Shown here in pieces: positions 1 through 8,007 of a stretch of 64,000 nucleotides of DNA (position 1 is the stretch's first letter; each line of letters begins with the position of its first letter). The position numbers and the translations under genes are program-made. The notes below the pieces were generated by a model. That model was not told the origin of the DNA. It did not search any database and worked only from the letters and a program-made list of their open reading frames with translations. The DNA lies in NCBI GenBank assembly GCA_945869475.1, contig CAMBOV010000004.1:83624-147623 (forward strand). The letters are read 5' to 3'. The DNA comes from Singulisphaera sp. GP187 (lineage in GTDB: Bacteria > Planctomycetota > Phycisphaerae > Phycisphaerales > SM1A02).

Positions 1-110
1 AGGTCTATGCAGACCGAAAGAAAACCAACGCACTTTTGGATGAGCGCACGACGGTCGAAGGACAGAAACTACGACTCGAAGAAGAGTGGCTGCGTCGAAC
101 GGACGTCTGA
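1..110 (+). CDS. C-terminal end of a plus-strand protein (partial)
   Basis: An open frame enters from the left edge (first complete codon at base 3) and stops with TGA at 108-110. The 35 visible residues are charged and coiled-coil-like, with leucines at helical spacing and an EEEW-L-RR ending. This resembles the C-terminal coiled coil of ABC-F ATPases such as Uup or EttA, which often carry a Trp in the last helix, but too little is visible to be sure. It converges on the anti-sigma gene with a 38-bp gap. No ATG-initiated frame shows this end because the start lies outside the window. Confidence 0.5.
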   Translation, partial: VYADRKKTNALLDERTTVEGQKLRLEEEWLRRTDV

Positions 111-148
111 GACCGACGTGCGCACTCGCACTCCGTTTGAACTCGCCC

Positions 149-1030
149 TCAGTTCGTGGGGCGAGTGGCGAAGACGACTGACCCACGCTCGTCGAGGAGA
201 CGCCAGTCGGTGTTCGCGTTGGCGGCGCCCTTTTCGAGAGATCGGCACGTTCCACTGAGCGGAAGTTCAACTGTGAAGTCGCCGACCAATCGCGTTGCCC
301 CACTCACTCGGTCGACGGCATGCAACGAGAGCGTTTGACCACGAGGAAGGTCAACCCAGACGATCCGCACCTCTTCGAAGTTCGGAGTGAGCGCGACGAA
401 TGCACAACCATTGTCACGAGCTGTGGCGCCGACGAGTCCTTTCACGATGCAGCCTTCCTCAAGGACCGCCTTGAGACTCTTTCGACCCGTACCAGTCAAG
501 TCCTTCAATTCATCAGAGCTCGAGTTCTGCAGAGCGAGTTCGCCGATTCGTGCGACCGATCGAGCGGTTGCGACGAGAATGACGAGTGTTGCTGCGAGGC
601 ACCCGATTGCGGCGATGAACCCAACACGCCACAATCGTGCCGACCGACGCCAACGGCCGTCGACGATCGCAGGAAGCGTTTCGCTCGCCGCAGATGAAGT
701 TGATTCGTCCGTAGTCGCCATGGTTCGTCCTGCGGCCGAGGGTCGCCCAATCAAGGCGATCGGTGCGAGTTGTGCGTCCGTTGCTTCCACGGCCTGGGCA
801 ACAGATGCCAAGACTCGCAGACGCAACGATCGCTCTGGCTCGATCACTGGCAGGAGCAGCGACTGCACCGCCATTGAGGCTTGCAGGTCGATGACCTCAC
901 GCTGCACAACTGGCAGGGCATCTCGAAAGAGCCGTTCCAAACGTGCGCCGTCGACGCCTTCAAGAGCGCCGAGAACTTCCAACTGTGCGAGTTCGATGAT
1001 TTCTTCACGATTTGATGGGCAACTTGCCAT
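149..1030 (-). CDS. RskA-like anti-sigma factor (membrane)
   Basis: A 293-residue protein with a cytoplasmic N-terminal helical region (about 1-60), a long linker, one transmembrane segment around residues 135-160 (LWRVGFIAAIGCLAATLVIL) and a C-terminal domain with the pattern of the RskA family. It lies directly downstream of an ECF sigma gene on the same strand, the usual arrangement of a sigma factor and its membrane anchor. I chose ATG 1030 because AGAGG lies six bases upstream; an in-frame GTG at 1036 is the alternative. The signal it senses cannot be read from sequence. The 236-bp spacer to the sigma gene is unusually long for such a pair and is highly structured. Confidence 0.75.
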   Translation of the reverse strand: MASCPSNREEIIELAQLEVLGALEGVDGARLERLFRDALPVVQREVIDLQASMAVQSLLLPVIEPERSLRLRVLASVAQAVEATDAQLAPIALIGRPSAAGRTMATTDESTSSAASETLPAIVDGRWRRSARLWRVGFIAAIGCLAATLVILVATARSVARIGELALQNSSSDELKDLTGTGRKSLKAVLEEGCIVKGLVGATARDNGCAFVALTPNFEEVRIVWVDLPRGQTLSLHAVDRVSGATRLVGDFTVELPLSGTCRSLEKGAANANTDWRLLDERGSVVFATRPTN

Positions 1031-1266
1031 ATACACCTCTGGCTAAAACTGACGGTCTCCCAACCCTCAGTCCGAGATAGGGGCGAACTGCTCGCCCATT
1101 TCCCTTTTTCCCACTGTGAGCCACCTGGCGCACAGTCCTCCTGAGGAGACTGACACAGAGTCAGTCGTTCCCTCTACGAAACCGATACGTATTGCGGCTC
1201 CCTTTTGCCGCAGTATTCCCTCAACCTTTCGCACCGAACCTCAGTCCGAGCCGATCAATCTCTTGA
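1031..1266. other. Structured spacer between sigma and anti-sigma genes
   Basis: No gene is visible in these 236 bases. They contain an exact 12-bp direct repeat CCTCAGTCCGAG at 1065-1076 and 1239-1250, near the two ends of the spacer. Between them are several inverted repeats: GGGCGA/TCGCCC (1081-1097), GACTGAC/GTCAGTC (1148-1166) and TGCGGC/GCCGCA (1193-1212). CAGTC at 1133-1137 can also pair with GACTG at 1148-1152, which would exclude the 1148-1166 hairpin. This could be a cotranscribed regulatory RNA segment. Confidence 0.5.
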
Positions 1267-1821
1267 TCAGCCAGTCTGCTCGATGCCAAACTTGTCGCGC
1301 AGCCGAGAAAGTCCCCGACTGAGCGCACTTTTAATCGTTCCAACGGGCATGTTTCGCTGTTCCGCGACCTCGCGCAGCGAATAGCCCTGCAAGTAGACCC
1401 GTTCAATAACCTCGCGCTGAAGTTCTGGAAGTTCGCTCATTCGCCGTCGAACGTTCGCACTCCCCTCTTTCACTTCAGAATCTTGCACCGGTGGAACGGA
1501 TGTGTCATGCAACCCCTCATCGAGGGACATCGCATTGGGCCGCACCATTCGTCGGCGAAGCCGGTCAATGAGCATCCGCCGCGAGATGAGCATGACCCAC
1601 GTCACGAGCTTTGCACGAGTCGGGTCGTAGCGGTCAGCGGTGCGCCAAATCTGCACGAAGACCTCTTGGGTGGCATCTTCAGCCTCCGCAACAGAACCGA
1701 GCACCTGGCAGGCGTTGCGAAAGACGAGGCTTCCAAAGCGGTCGTAGAGCGTTCGCACGGCAATTTCGTTGCCCTGCGCGATTCGCTGCATCAAAATCCA
1801 GTCTTCGTTGTCGATTCCCAT
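1267..1821 (-). CDS. ECF RNA polymerase sigma factor (SigK-like)
   Basis: A 184-residue sigma-70 family protein with only regions 2 and 4. Region 2 includes the DATQEVFVQIW core-binding helix and the following TWVMLISRRMLIDRLRRR segment for -10 recognition. Region 4 carries the helix-turn-helix YSLREVAEQRNMPVGTIKSA. This is the ECF architecture, used to switch on a small regulon in response to an envelope or stress signal. The start at 1821 is supported by GGAG seven bases upstream; the frame stays open to 1908 but that extension lacks sigma-like sequence. The partner anti-sigma gene follows on the same strand. Confidence 0.9.
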   Translation of the reverse strand: MGIDNEDWILMQRIAQGNEIAVRTLYDRFGSLVFRNACQVLGSVAEAEDATQEVFVQIWRTADRYDPTRAKLVTWVMLISRRMLIDRLRRRMVRPNAMSLDEGLHDTSVPPVQDSEVKEGSANVRRRMSELPELQREVIERVYLQGYSLREVAEQRNMPVGTIKSALSRGLSRLRDKFGIEQTG

Positions 1822-2163
1822 TTCCACTCCAAACGTCCCAGTACACGGGACCGCAAATACTTGATGGAAAAGCAGTTCCTTCCAAACAACTTTGAAGTTC
1901 TCCCCCACGGAGAACGACCAACGAGAGGTCCATCTTCTCCTCTCTGTTGGTCAAGATGCCTCAAGGATGATCAAAAGCAAATCTGCCAACCAAATTTTCA
2001 GAGTTTTCGACCCCGAAAGGGCGTCCAGAGGAACGCGCGATTCCGAGCGAAAAATACTTGGGAGAATTGAAGAAAACTTTAACGATTAGTTCACGCGGCT
2101 CAAATCCCGTGGCACAATACCCCAGAGCGAGGGAAGTGAACCGTTTCAAGCGGTGGAGACACA
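1822..2163. other. Divergent intergenic region with paired hairpins
   Basis: This 342-bp spacer separates the sigma gene from the prepilin-like gene and holds no convincing ORF. Two inverted repeats abut each other in the sigma leader: GTTCTCC/GGAGAAC at 1897-1915, and a 13-bp stem with one bulged base at 1916-1952 (arms GACCAACGAGAGG and CCTCTCTGTTGGTC). A moderate promoter for the rightward gene is at 2090-2118. I saw no clear -35/-10 pair for the leftward sigma gene. Confidence 0.55.
2090..2118 (+). promoter_or_regulatory. Candidate promoter of the prepilin-like gene
   Basis: TTCACG (2090-2095) and CACAAT (2113-2118) are separated by 17 bases. Each matches four of six positions of the sigma-70 consensus. 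The inferred start of transcription would be about 35-40 bases before the ATG at 2164. Confidence 0.35.
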
Positions 2164-2958
2164 ATGGCCCTGAGAGCGATCGGTGATAATCGGTTCCGAC
2201 CAGAGTGCATGCGAGCGCGTGCGACTAGGGTGTCGGTCACGAGTCGCGGATTCACGATCGTTGAACTGCTCGTGACGTTGGCAATCGTTGCACTTCTGAT
2301 GGGACTCCTTTTTCCTGGACTTCGCGCAGCGCGCGAGGGGGCACAGCGAATTCAATGCAGCTCGAATCTGCGACAAATCGGAACCGCGCTCTATCTCTTT
2401 GCACTGCACAACGAAGAGCGCTTGCCCGACACCATCTTCGATGATGGCGAGAGCAGAAACCCGCAAGAGATGATGGCACTGACGACTGGAGTGGAGGGCG
2501 TGGACACGGGCGGCGTCAGCGGCAATTGGGATGGACTCGGGCACTTGATCGGTGATTCGAAGATGTTTATCGACTCACCCGCAGTCATGTATTGCCCCTG
2601 CCACCGCGGAGAGCACTCCCAACACGTCTATGAGGATGCGATTCGCAGAGATTCGCCGCAGCGCTTCTACTGCAACTATCACTACGTGGGCGACAAGGAT
2701 CTTGGAGAAGGCGGCGAGAGCACGCAACGCCGTCTCTTTCAGTACTCAAGCGCTGTGCTCGTCGCCGATGGCATGCGCACAGAGTCTGACATCAATCACA
2801 AGGTCGGCGCAAACGCGTTGCGAGGCGATGGCTCGGTGAGCTATTGGGCTGACAACGCGTTCATCCTGCGAAACACGTTCACGCAGACTGCGACCGATGC
2901 GCCGCCGAGCCCAGAATCGTTTGACGCGATCTGGGCGGCGATGTCAAAGCTCGAGTAG
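2164..2958 (+). CDS. Prepilin-type N-terminal cleavage/methylation protein
   Basis: A 264-residue pseudopilin-like protein. The class III signal GFTIVELLV begins near residue 29, with Gly before the cleavage site, Phe at +1 and Glu at +5, followed by a hydrophobic helix. Prepilin peptidase would cleave after that Gly. The C-terminal part resembles the large planctomycete DUF1559/H-x-GxN-type families: an [14 protein letters not shown] helix and a late DGSVSYW segment, with two cysteines in MYCPCH. GGAG upstream of ATG 2164 supports the start. It is convergent with the next gene. Such proteins are highly multiplied in planctomycetes and individual roles are unknown. Confidence 0.8.
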   Translation: MALRAIGDNRFRPECMRARATRVSVTSRGFTIVELLVTLAIVALLMGLLFPGLRAAREGAQRIQCSSNLRQIGTALYLFALHNEERLPDTIFDDGESRNPQEMMALTTGVEGVDTGGVSGNWDGLGHLIGDSKMFIDSPAVMYCPCHRGEHSQHVYEDAIRRDSPQRFYCNYHYVGDKDLGEGGESTQRRLFQYSSAVLVADGMRTESDINHKVGANALRGDGSVSYWADNAFILRNTFTQTATDAPPSPESFDAIWAAMSKLE

Positions 2959-2977
2959 TCGCGCAGCGGTCTCTCGC

Positions 2978-3949
2978 TCACTCCTGAAACTGAATGATGG
3001 CCGCTTGCATTCGGTGTTGACCGAGACCGAGATCGATGCACCCATACTGCCTCGCGTGCACTCGAGGGGCAAGGAGCATGTGATCAATGTGAAAGAGCGG
3101 CCAGGCGCGCGGATACGTGGCACCAAATCCAACCCCGCCTTCGTCGAAAGCGTGATGCATCCCCGGCGCAAACGCGCGAAGCGAATGGCCGCCGCGCGCG
3201 GCGTTGAAATCTCCAACGATGAGTTGAGGGGACGGCAACTGCATTGCGTCCAAGCGAGCGCGCAACCGAGTCAACACTTCACTTCGCGAGAGGCTCGGGT
3301 CTGATGGAAGGTCGACGAGCAGAGCACTGAACGATGGATTTCCCCGCCACGCTGCGAACATAACGAGCGCGGCGGTGCTCTTTCCATCATCGAAAATTGG
3401 GAGCGCTTCGACAATAGGCACAGCCGAAATGACGCCGAACCGGCCGATGCTCATTGCCACTGAATCAGCCGGCGCGTAGGTGCCGATCGACGCACCTGCG
3501 AGCAGTGCTCCACACTCCGAGAGAAACAGTACATCGAGCGGCTCGCCTCGAAAGGCAATCGCCATTCCTCGTGCGATCGCATCGGCGAGTCGCGGCGATT
3601 GTTTGCCGGGCCAGTTCGCGTTGAAGTGTGCGATGCGAAGTAGTGGTTGATTTCGCAATGCGTCTGGCGCGGTCGGCCGTCTCCACGCGATGTCTTGCGA
3701 CGCGAGCACGACCACTTGCACGAGTGCGAGTGCCCACAGTGTCTGTCGCATCGAGCGGCGCTTCGACCAGAGCAGCAGGATCGCGCACGTGAGAGTCACA
3801 AGCAGCGCGAGCAGTGTTGGAATCCAGTGCAGAAATTGCAGAGACGCGAAACGATCCGTCACGATTCGACCGACCAACCATCCACTCCAACAGAGCAACG
3901 CGAAGGCGAACAGCCCGGTCGAAACAAACTTTGAAGAAGCGCGCCTCAC
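2978..3949 (-). CDS. Membrane-anchored endonuclease/exonuclease/phosphatase protein
   Basis: A 323-residue protein with three hydrophobic segments in the first 95 residues and an EEP-superfamily domain after that. Motifs include RIAHFNANW, a glutamate in LFLSECG, VGDFNAARGG (metal/phosphate site), FHIDHML and a terminal LGQHRM. EEP enzymes are metal-dependent phosphodiesterases acting on nucleic acids, inositol phosphates or lipids; the substrate here is unknown. The GTG at 3949 overlaps the stop of the upstream CysQ-like gene as GTGA, so I prefer it to the GTG at 3958. The two genes are therefore probably translationally coupled. Confidence 0.75.
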   Translation of the reverse strand: MRRASSKFVSTGLFAFALLCWSGWLVGRIVTDRFASLQFLHWIPTLLALLVTLTCAILLLWSKRRSMRQTLWALALVQVVVLASQDIAWRRPTAPDALRNQPLLRIAHFNANWPGKQSPRLADAIARGMAIAFRGEPLDVLFLSECGALLAGASIGTYAPADSVAMSIGRFGVISAVPIVEALPIFDDGKSTAALVMFAAWRGNPSFSALLVDLPSDPSLSRSEVLTRLRARLDAMQLPSPQLIVGDFNAARGGHSLRAFAPGMHHAFDEGGVGFGATYPRAWPLFHIDHMLLAPRVHARQYGCIDLGLGQHRMQAAIIQFQE

Positions 3950-4959
3950 CTGCCCCACTGCTGCGCCGCGACGGCGTGAATGACCGGCGCGATTTCGCGA
4001 TCACACGCGAGTGTCCCGACGTTTCGATCGAGTGATTCTCCCATGAAAACAAGTTCATTTCCGCACAAATCACTGACGGCTGCGCCCGCTTCTTCGGCGA
4101 CCACGACTCCGGGGGCGTGATCCCACACCTTCTCAGCGCCGCGCGATCCTGGAACGCGCATGAAGCAGTCCGCTGCCCCTTCGGCCACGAGCGCGTACTT
4201 GCACTGACTATCGAGTGCGATTGAGTTCCACGCGAGTCCTGTCGCGGTCATGACCTCGCGCATGCGCTCGGCGCGCGACCCTCCTTCGATCGAATCGCAG
4301 ACGCGAATCGAAGAGGTCGTGCGGATGGGTCGACGCAACTCTGTCATCGAATCGGGGAGCGTGCGCTGACCATCGGTCGGTTGAAACTTCCACGCGCCTT
4401 GTCGGTGCACCGCCGCGTAAATCGTGCCATTCTGTGAGTCTGCTCCGATCTCGAGGGGATCGCGTCCCATGACAAGTGTCGGGCAACTCAGCACTCCCAC
4501 TGTCGCTTTACCTGACTCGACGAGAGCCAAGCAAAGGGCGTAGTGACGGCTGCTGCGGAATCCCTTCGTGCCATCGATGGGATCGACCGTCCACCATCTC
4601 TCGCCTGGTCGCGTGGGCGGCTGCATCAAGAGGCCGATCGGATCAGCGGGTGCCTCTGCACCCATTGACTCGCGCACCGCCGCGACCGCACGGGCGAGCA
4701 GTTCATCGCCGCCCGCGCCACTCACGCTTGCCTCCCCCTCTTCGCCAACCACCGCGAGGCCGCTCGATCGTCGAGCGAGAACTGCGCAGACTGCCATTTG
4801 GACGGCAAGGTCGCCCGCGGTCACGGGCGATCCATCGCTCTTGATGACGGGCAACCGTGCGCGAGGATCCCTCAGCACGACCCGAAGCGCTCCGAGTCCT
4901 GCCAATATTGCCTCAAGAGCGATCTCGAGACGTTCGTCAGTTCGTGTGTGCTGAGGCAT
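3946..4959 (-). CDS. cysQ: 3'(2'),5'-bisphosphate nucleotidase / inositol monophosphatase family
   Basis: A 337-residue member of the lithium-sensitive Mg-dependent phosphatase family. Visible motifs are the metal-site glutamates in VVGEEGE, the core WTVDPIDGTKGF, and the C-terminal EKVWDHAPGVVVAEEAG, all typical of HAL2/CysQ proteins that hydrolyse 3'-phosphoadenosine 5'-phosphate. It is longer than E. coli CysQ, closer to the plant/yeast HAL2 length. ATG 4959 is chosen because the sequence upstream to 5001 lacks family similarity. It is first in a two-gene unit with the EEP protein. The family is clear, but PAP specificity is inferred. Confidence 0.8.
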   Translation of the reverse strand: MPQHTRTDERLEIALEAILAGLGALRVVLRDPRARLPVIKSDGSPVTAGDLAVQMAVCAVLARRSSGLAVVGEEGEASVSGAGGDELLARAVAAVRESMGAEAPADPIGLLMQPPTRPGERWWTVDPIDGTKGFRSSRHYALCLALVESGKATVGVLSCPTLVMGRDPLEIGADSQNGTIYAAVHRQGAWKFQPTDGQRTLPDSMTELRRPIRTTSSIRVCDSIEGGSRAERMREVMTATGLAWNSIALDSQCKYALVAEGAADCFMRVPGSRGAEKVWDHAPGVVVAEEAGAAVSDLCGNELVFMGESLDRNVGTLACDREIAPVIHAVAAQQWGR

Positions 4960-5056
4960 TCTTCGAGAATAGCGTGGGGTCAAGACCGTGCGAGTTGGCA
5001 CGAACTTTGCTCTCCCACGCCGCCCCGCTCATGGGCAGAAACGGAATCAATACAAC

Positions 5057-6964
5057 ATGTCAAAAATCATTGGAATCGATCTGGGCACTACGAACTCAGT
5101 GGTCTCCATCATGGAAGGCGGAGTTCCAAAGGTCCTCATTAACTCGCAAGGCAATCGGACGACCCCATCGGTCGTCGGTTTCACCGAGAAGGGTGAGCGC
5201 CTCGTTGGCCAGCCAGCGCGCCACCAACAGATCACCAATCCAAAGAACACGGTCTTCTCGATCAAGCGATTTATGGGTCGACGCGGCAATGAAGTGAAAG
5301 AAGAGCAGACGCGCGTGCCGTACACAGTCACCGGCGGTCCAGATGATCTCGTGAAGGTCGATATCCGCGGCAAGAGTTTCACGCCACCCGAAATCTCGGC
5401 GATGATCCTGCAAGACCTCAAGAAGGTGGCAGAGGACTACTTGGGCGAAAAAGTGGACCGCGCGGTGATCACGGTTCCCGCGTACTTCAACGACGCGCAG
5501 CGACAAGCGACGAAAGACGCGGGCGAGATCGCCGGTCTCAAGGTCGAGCGCATTATCAATGAACCAACGGCCGCCGCGCTCGCGTACGGACTTGAGAAGC
5601 GCAAGAACTCGCGCATTGCGGTGTTCGATCTCGGCGGTGGAACCTTTGACATCTCGATTCTTGACGTTGGCGACGGCGTCTTCGAAGTGCTCGCCTCGAA
5701 TGGCGACGGACATCTCGGTGGAGATGACTTTGATCAGCGACTGATCGACTTTGTCGGCGAAGAGTTTCGCAAGCGCGAGGGCATCGATGTGCGCAAAGAC
5801 CCGATGGCGCTTCAGCGCCTCAAAGAAGCGTCAGAGAAGGCGAAGATCGAACTCTCGACACAGCTCGAAACGACGGTCAATCTTCCATTCATCACGGCCG
5901 ATCAGAATGGTCCAAAGCACTTGCAAGTCACGGTGACACGAGCGAAATTCGAAGAGCTCTGCTCTGACCTCTTCGATCGTCTTCGCGGTCCCTGCCAGGC
6001 CTGCATCAAAGACTCGAAACTGAACGCCAAGGACATTCAAGATGTCGTCATGGTCGGTGGATCGATCCGCATTCCCAAGGTGCAAGAGATCGCCAAGGAG
6101 ATCTTTCAGACGACCGAACTCGATCGCAGCATCAATCCCGACGAAGTCGTTGCGGTCGGTGCGGCAATCCAGGGCGGCGTCTTGCAGGGCGAAGTGAAAG
6201 ACGTGCTGCTGCTCGATGTCACGCCACTCTCGCTTGGCGTTGAGACACTCGGCGGCGTGATGACGCGACTCATCGAGCGGAACACCACGATTCCCGCGAG
6301 CAAGAAAGAAGTCTTCTCAACTGCGGCAGACAATCAGACCTCGGTCACGATTCATGTGCTGCAGGGAGATCGCGAGTTTGCCTCGGACAATCGCAGCTTG
6401 GGACGGTTCGACTTGACGGGCATCCCATCCGCTCCACGCGGAATTCCGCAAGTTGAAGTTGAGTTCTCGATCGACGCCAATGGAATCATGACCGTCAGCG
6501 CCTCTGACAAGGCAAGCGGAAAGAAGCAAGAGATTCGCATCACTGGCTCGAGCGGATTGAGCAAGGACGAAGTCGAACGCATGCGCAAAGAAGCTGAAGA
6601 GAACGCCGGCGAAGACAAGAAGCGTCGCGAACTCGTCGATGTTCGCAATCAAGCTGAGCAGGCGATCTACGCAACGAAGAAGTCGCTCGAAGAGCATGGC
6701 ACGAAGATTTCGGCCGAGGGTCGCGCCAAGATCGAAAGTGCCGTTTCGAATCTCGAGTCGAAGGTGAAAGAGGATGACCGTGCAGCGATTGAAGCTGCCG
6801 TCAAGGCCTTGAACGATGCGTCGATGGAACTCGGAAAAGCTGCATACGAAGCGACGAAGAATGCCAAGGCTGAAGGCGCAGCGTCTGGCGAGAGTGGCGC
6901 GACTGCGACCAAAGGCAAAGATGATGTCATCGATGCCGAGTACGAGGTGAAGGACGGCAACTAG
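5057..6964 (+). CDS. dnaK: Molecular chaperone DnaK (Hsp70)
   Basis: A 635-residue Hsp70. It begins [16 protein letters not shown] (phosphate-1 loop), has [19 protein letters not shown] (phosphate-2), [13 protein letters not shown] (adenosine site), the interdomain linker [12 protein letters not shown], the substrate-binding beta domain and helical lid, and ends with the conserved DDVIDAEYE tail. The ATP-driven chaperone works with DnaJ and GrpE; neither gene is in this window. The open frame extends upstream to 4988, but Hsp70 homology starts at 5057. I saw no CIRCE operator in the 97 bases before it. A strong hairpin terminator follows. Confidence 0.97.
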   Translation: MSKIIGIDLGTTNSVVSIMEGGVPKVLINSQGNRTTPSVVGFTEKGERLVGQPARHQQITNPKNTVFSIKRFMGRRGNEVKEEQTRVPYTVTGGPDDLVKVDIRGKSFTPPEISAMILQDLKKVAEDYLGEKVDRAVITVPAYFNDAQRQATKDAGEIAGLKVERIINEPTAAALAYGLEKRKNSRIAVFDLGGGTFDISILDVGDGVFEVLASNGDGHLGGDDFDQRLIDFVGEEFRKREGIDVRKDPMALQRLKEASEKAKIELSTQLETTVNLPFITADQNGPKHLQVTVTRAKFEELCSDLFDRLRGPCQACIKDSKLNAKDIQDVVMVGGSIRIPKVQEIAKEIFQTTELDRSINPDEVVAVGAAIQGGVLQGEVKDVLLLDVTPLSLGVETLGGVMTRLIERNTTIPASKKEVFSTAADNQTSVTIHVLQGDREFASDNRSLGRFDLTGIPSAPRGIPQVEVEFSIDANGIMTVSASDKASGKKQEIRITGSSGLSKDEVERMRKEAEENAGEDKKRRELVDVRNQAEQAIYATKKSLEEHGTKISAEGRAKIESAVSNLESKVKEDDRAAIEAAVKALNDASMELGKAAYEATKNAKAEGAASGESGATATKGKDDVIDAEYEVKDGN

Positions 6965-7004
6965 TTTCGCCCTCGAATCCCCCACCCCCCCCCACCCCAA
7001 AGAG

Positions 7005-7040
7005 AACGCCCCCGGCAATTGCCAGGGGCGTTTCTATTTC
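7005..7040 (+). terminator. Rho-independent terminator after dnaK, possibly bidirectional
   Basis: AACGCCCC (7005-7012) pairs with GGGGCGTT (7025-7032). Inside lies the self-complementary GGCAATTGCC, so the arm can extend past one C-A mismatch. The plus-strand tail is TTCTATTTC and the minus strand continues as TCTCTTT, so it may also serve the convergent PEP-CTERM gene ending at 7071. Confidence 0.8.
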
Positions 7041-7070
7041 AAAGGTCGAGGCGAATCAAAATCGCGCGCT

Positions 7071-7760
7071 TCAGCGGCGACGGCGACTAATGAGTCCTGC
7101 AAGACCGAGAAGGGCCACTGCTCCAGGAGCAGGCACCATTGAGCCTGAGACGATTACGTTGTCGATGCGATTCGTACCAGCAGCGGTAGTCGTGACAAGC
7201 GATCGGATACGGAAGAGGACGCTCGTGCTGTCACTCGCCCCTACTGCGGCGGATGTCGTTGTGAAGAACCCAGGTTGATTCGTCAACGCGTTCCAACTCG
7301 TGGTGCCCGTTCCTGTGAGACCCGCTTGAACGACCGAGTAACTCGCGATCAGGGTTGACCAACTCGCACCACCGTCTGTGCTTGCGACGAGTTCAAAGGA
7401 CGCTGGGCCAGTGCTACTTCGGGTTTGATCCCACGAAATCGAGACGTCCTGGTAGCCGGTCGTCGAGACGCTGACTTGGTAGTAGTCACCGATCGCCCAG
7501 TTGTTGCTGCTCAGCGAGTAGGTTGAACCATTGCCAGTTGGACTCGAGTATGCCGTCGCTGCCGCAGCGTGCGAACTTGAGAGACTCGATCCCGCGGTCA
7601 TATCGCCAGAATCAGCTACGCCGTAGGTGTACGAGACGCCGGTCGTAGCCGCAACGGCCGTCGGCATCGACCAGCTCGCGATGACCGCTCCAGAAGCTGA
7701 AAGGGAGAGCGTGGAAGCAGCAACAGCCGCAACGATTATCGAGTTTGAAATAGTTTTCAC
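7071..7760 (-). CDS. PEP-CTERM-type exported protein
   Basis: A 229-residue exported protein. An N-terminal signal peptide (KTISNSIIVAAVAAS then SLSASGAVIA) precedes a Ser/Thr-rich beta domain. The C-terminus is the PEP-CTERM sorting type: VPAPGAVALLGLAGL followed by ISRRRR. In this scheme an exosortase recognises the tail and the protein is anchored or released at the cell surface; no exosortase gene is in the window. GTG 7760 is preferred because GGAG stands six bases upstream, whereas the longer frame would need a TTG at 7778. The mature domain resembles discoidin/jellyroll surface domains but I do not recognise a specific function. Confidence 0.8.
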   Translation of the reverse strand: MKTISNSIIVAAVAASTLSLSASGAVIASWSMPTAVAATTGVSYTYGVADSGDMTAGSSLSSSHAAAATAYSSPTGNGSTYSLSSNNWAIGDYYQVSVSTTGYQDVSISWDQTRSSTGPASFELVASTDGGASWSTLIASYSVVQAGLTGTGTTSWNALTNQPGFFTTTSAAVGASDSTSVLFRIRSLVTTTAAGTNRIDNVIVSGSMVPAPGAVALLGLAGLISRRRR

Positions 7761-8007
7761 GAAAGGCTCCAAGAACAATGACGTCGATCAGTTCGACTGA
7801 CCGCCCAATTGCCTCGCCAACCGAGTTCAAAGTACCCCACAGAATTGCCATTGCAAATGCACTTAGACGGATTTTGCATTCATTTTTGGTTCACCAGCTC
7901 GAGGGCGGGGCGCGGCGTTGTTACGATGAGGCAGTACCCGATTCGACCGACACTTCAGATTCCAGATGGTCTGGGATCGCAGTGACTGACTCACCTCGGA
8001 AGCCTCA

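Noticed and set aside
4960..5056. CIRCE or heat-shock operator before dnaK
   Set aside because: No TTAGCACTC-N9-GAGTGCTAA-like repeat is present.
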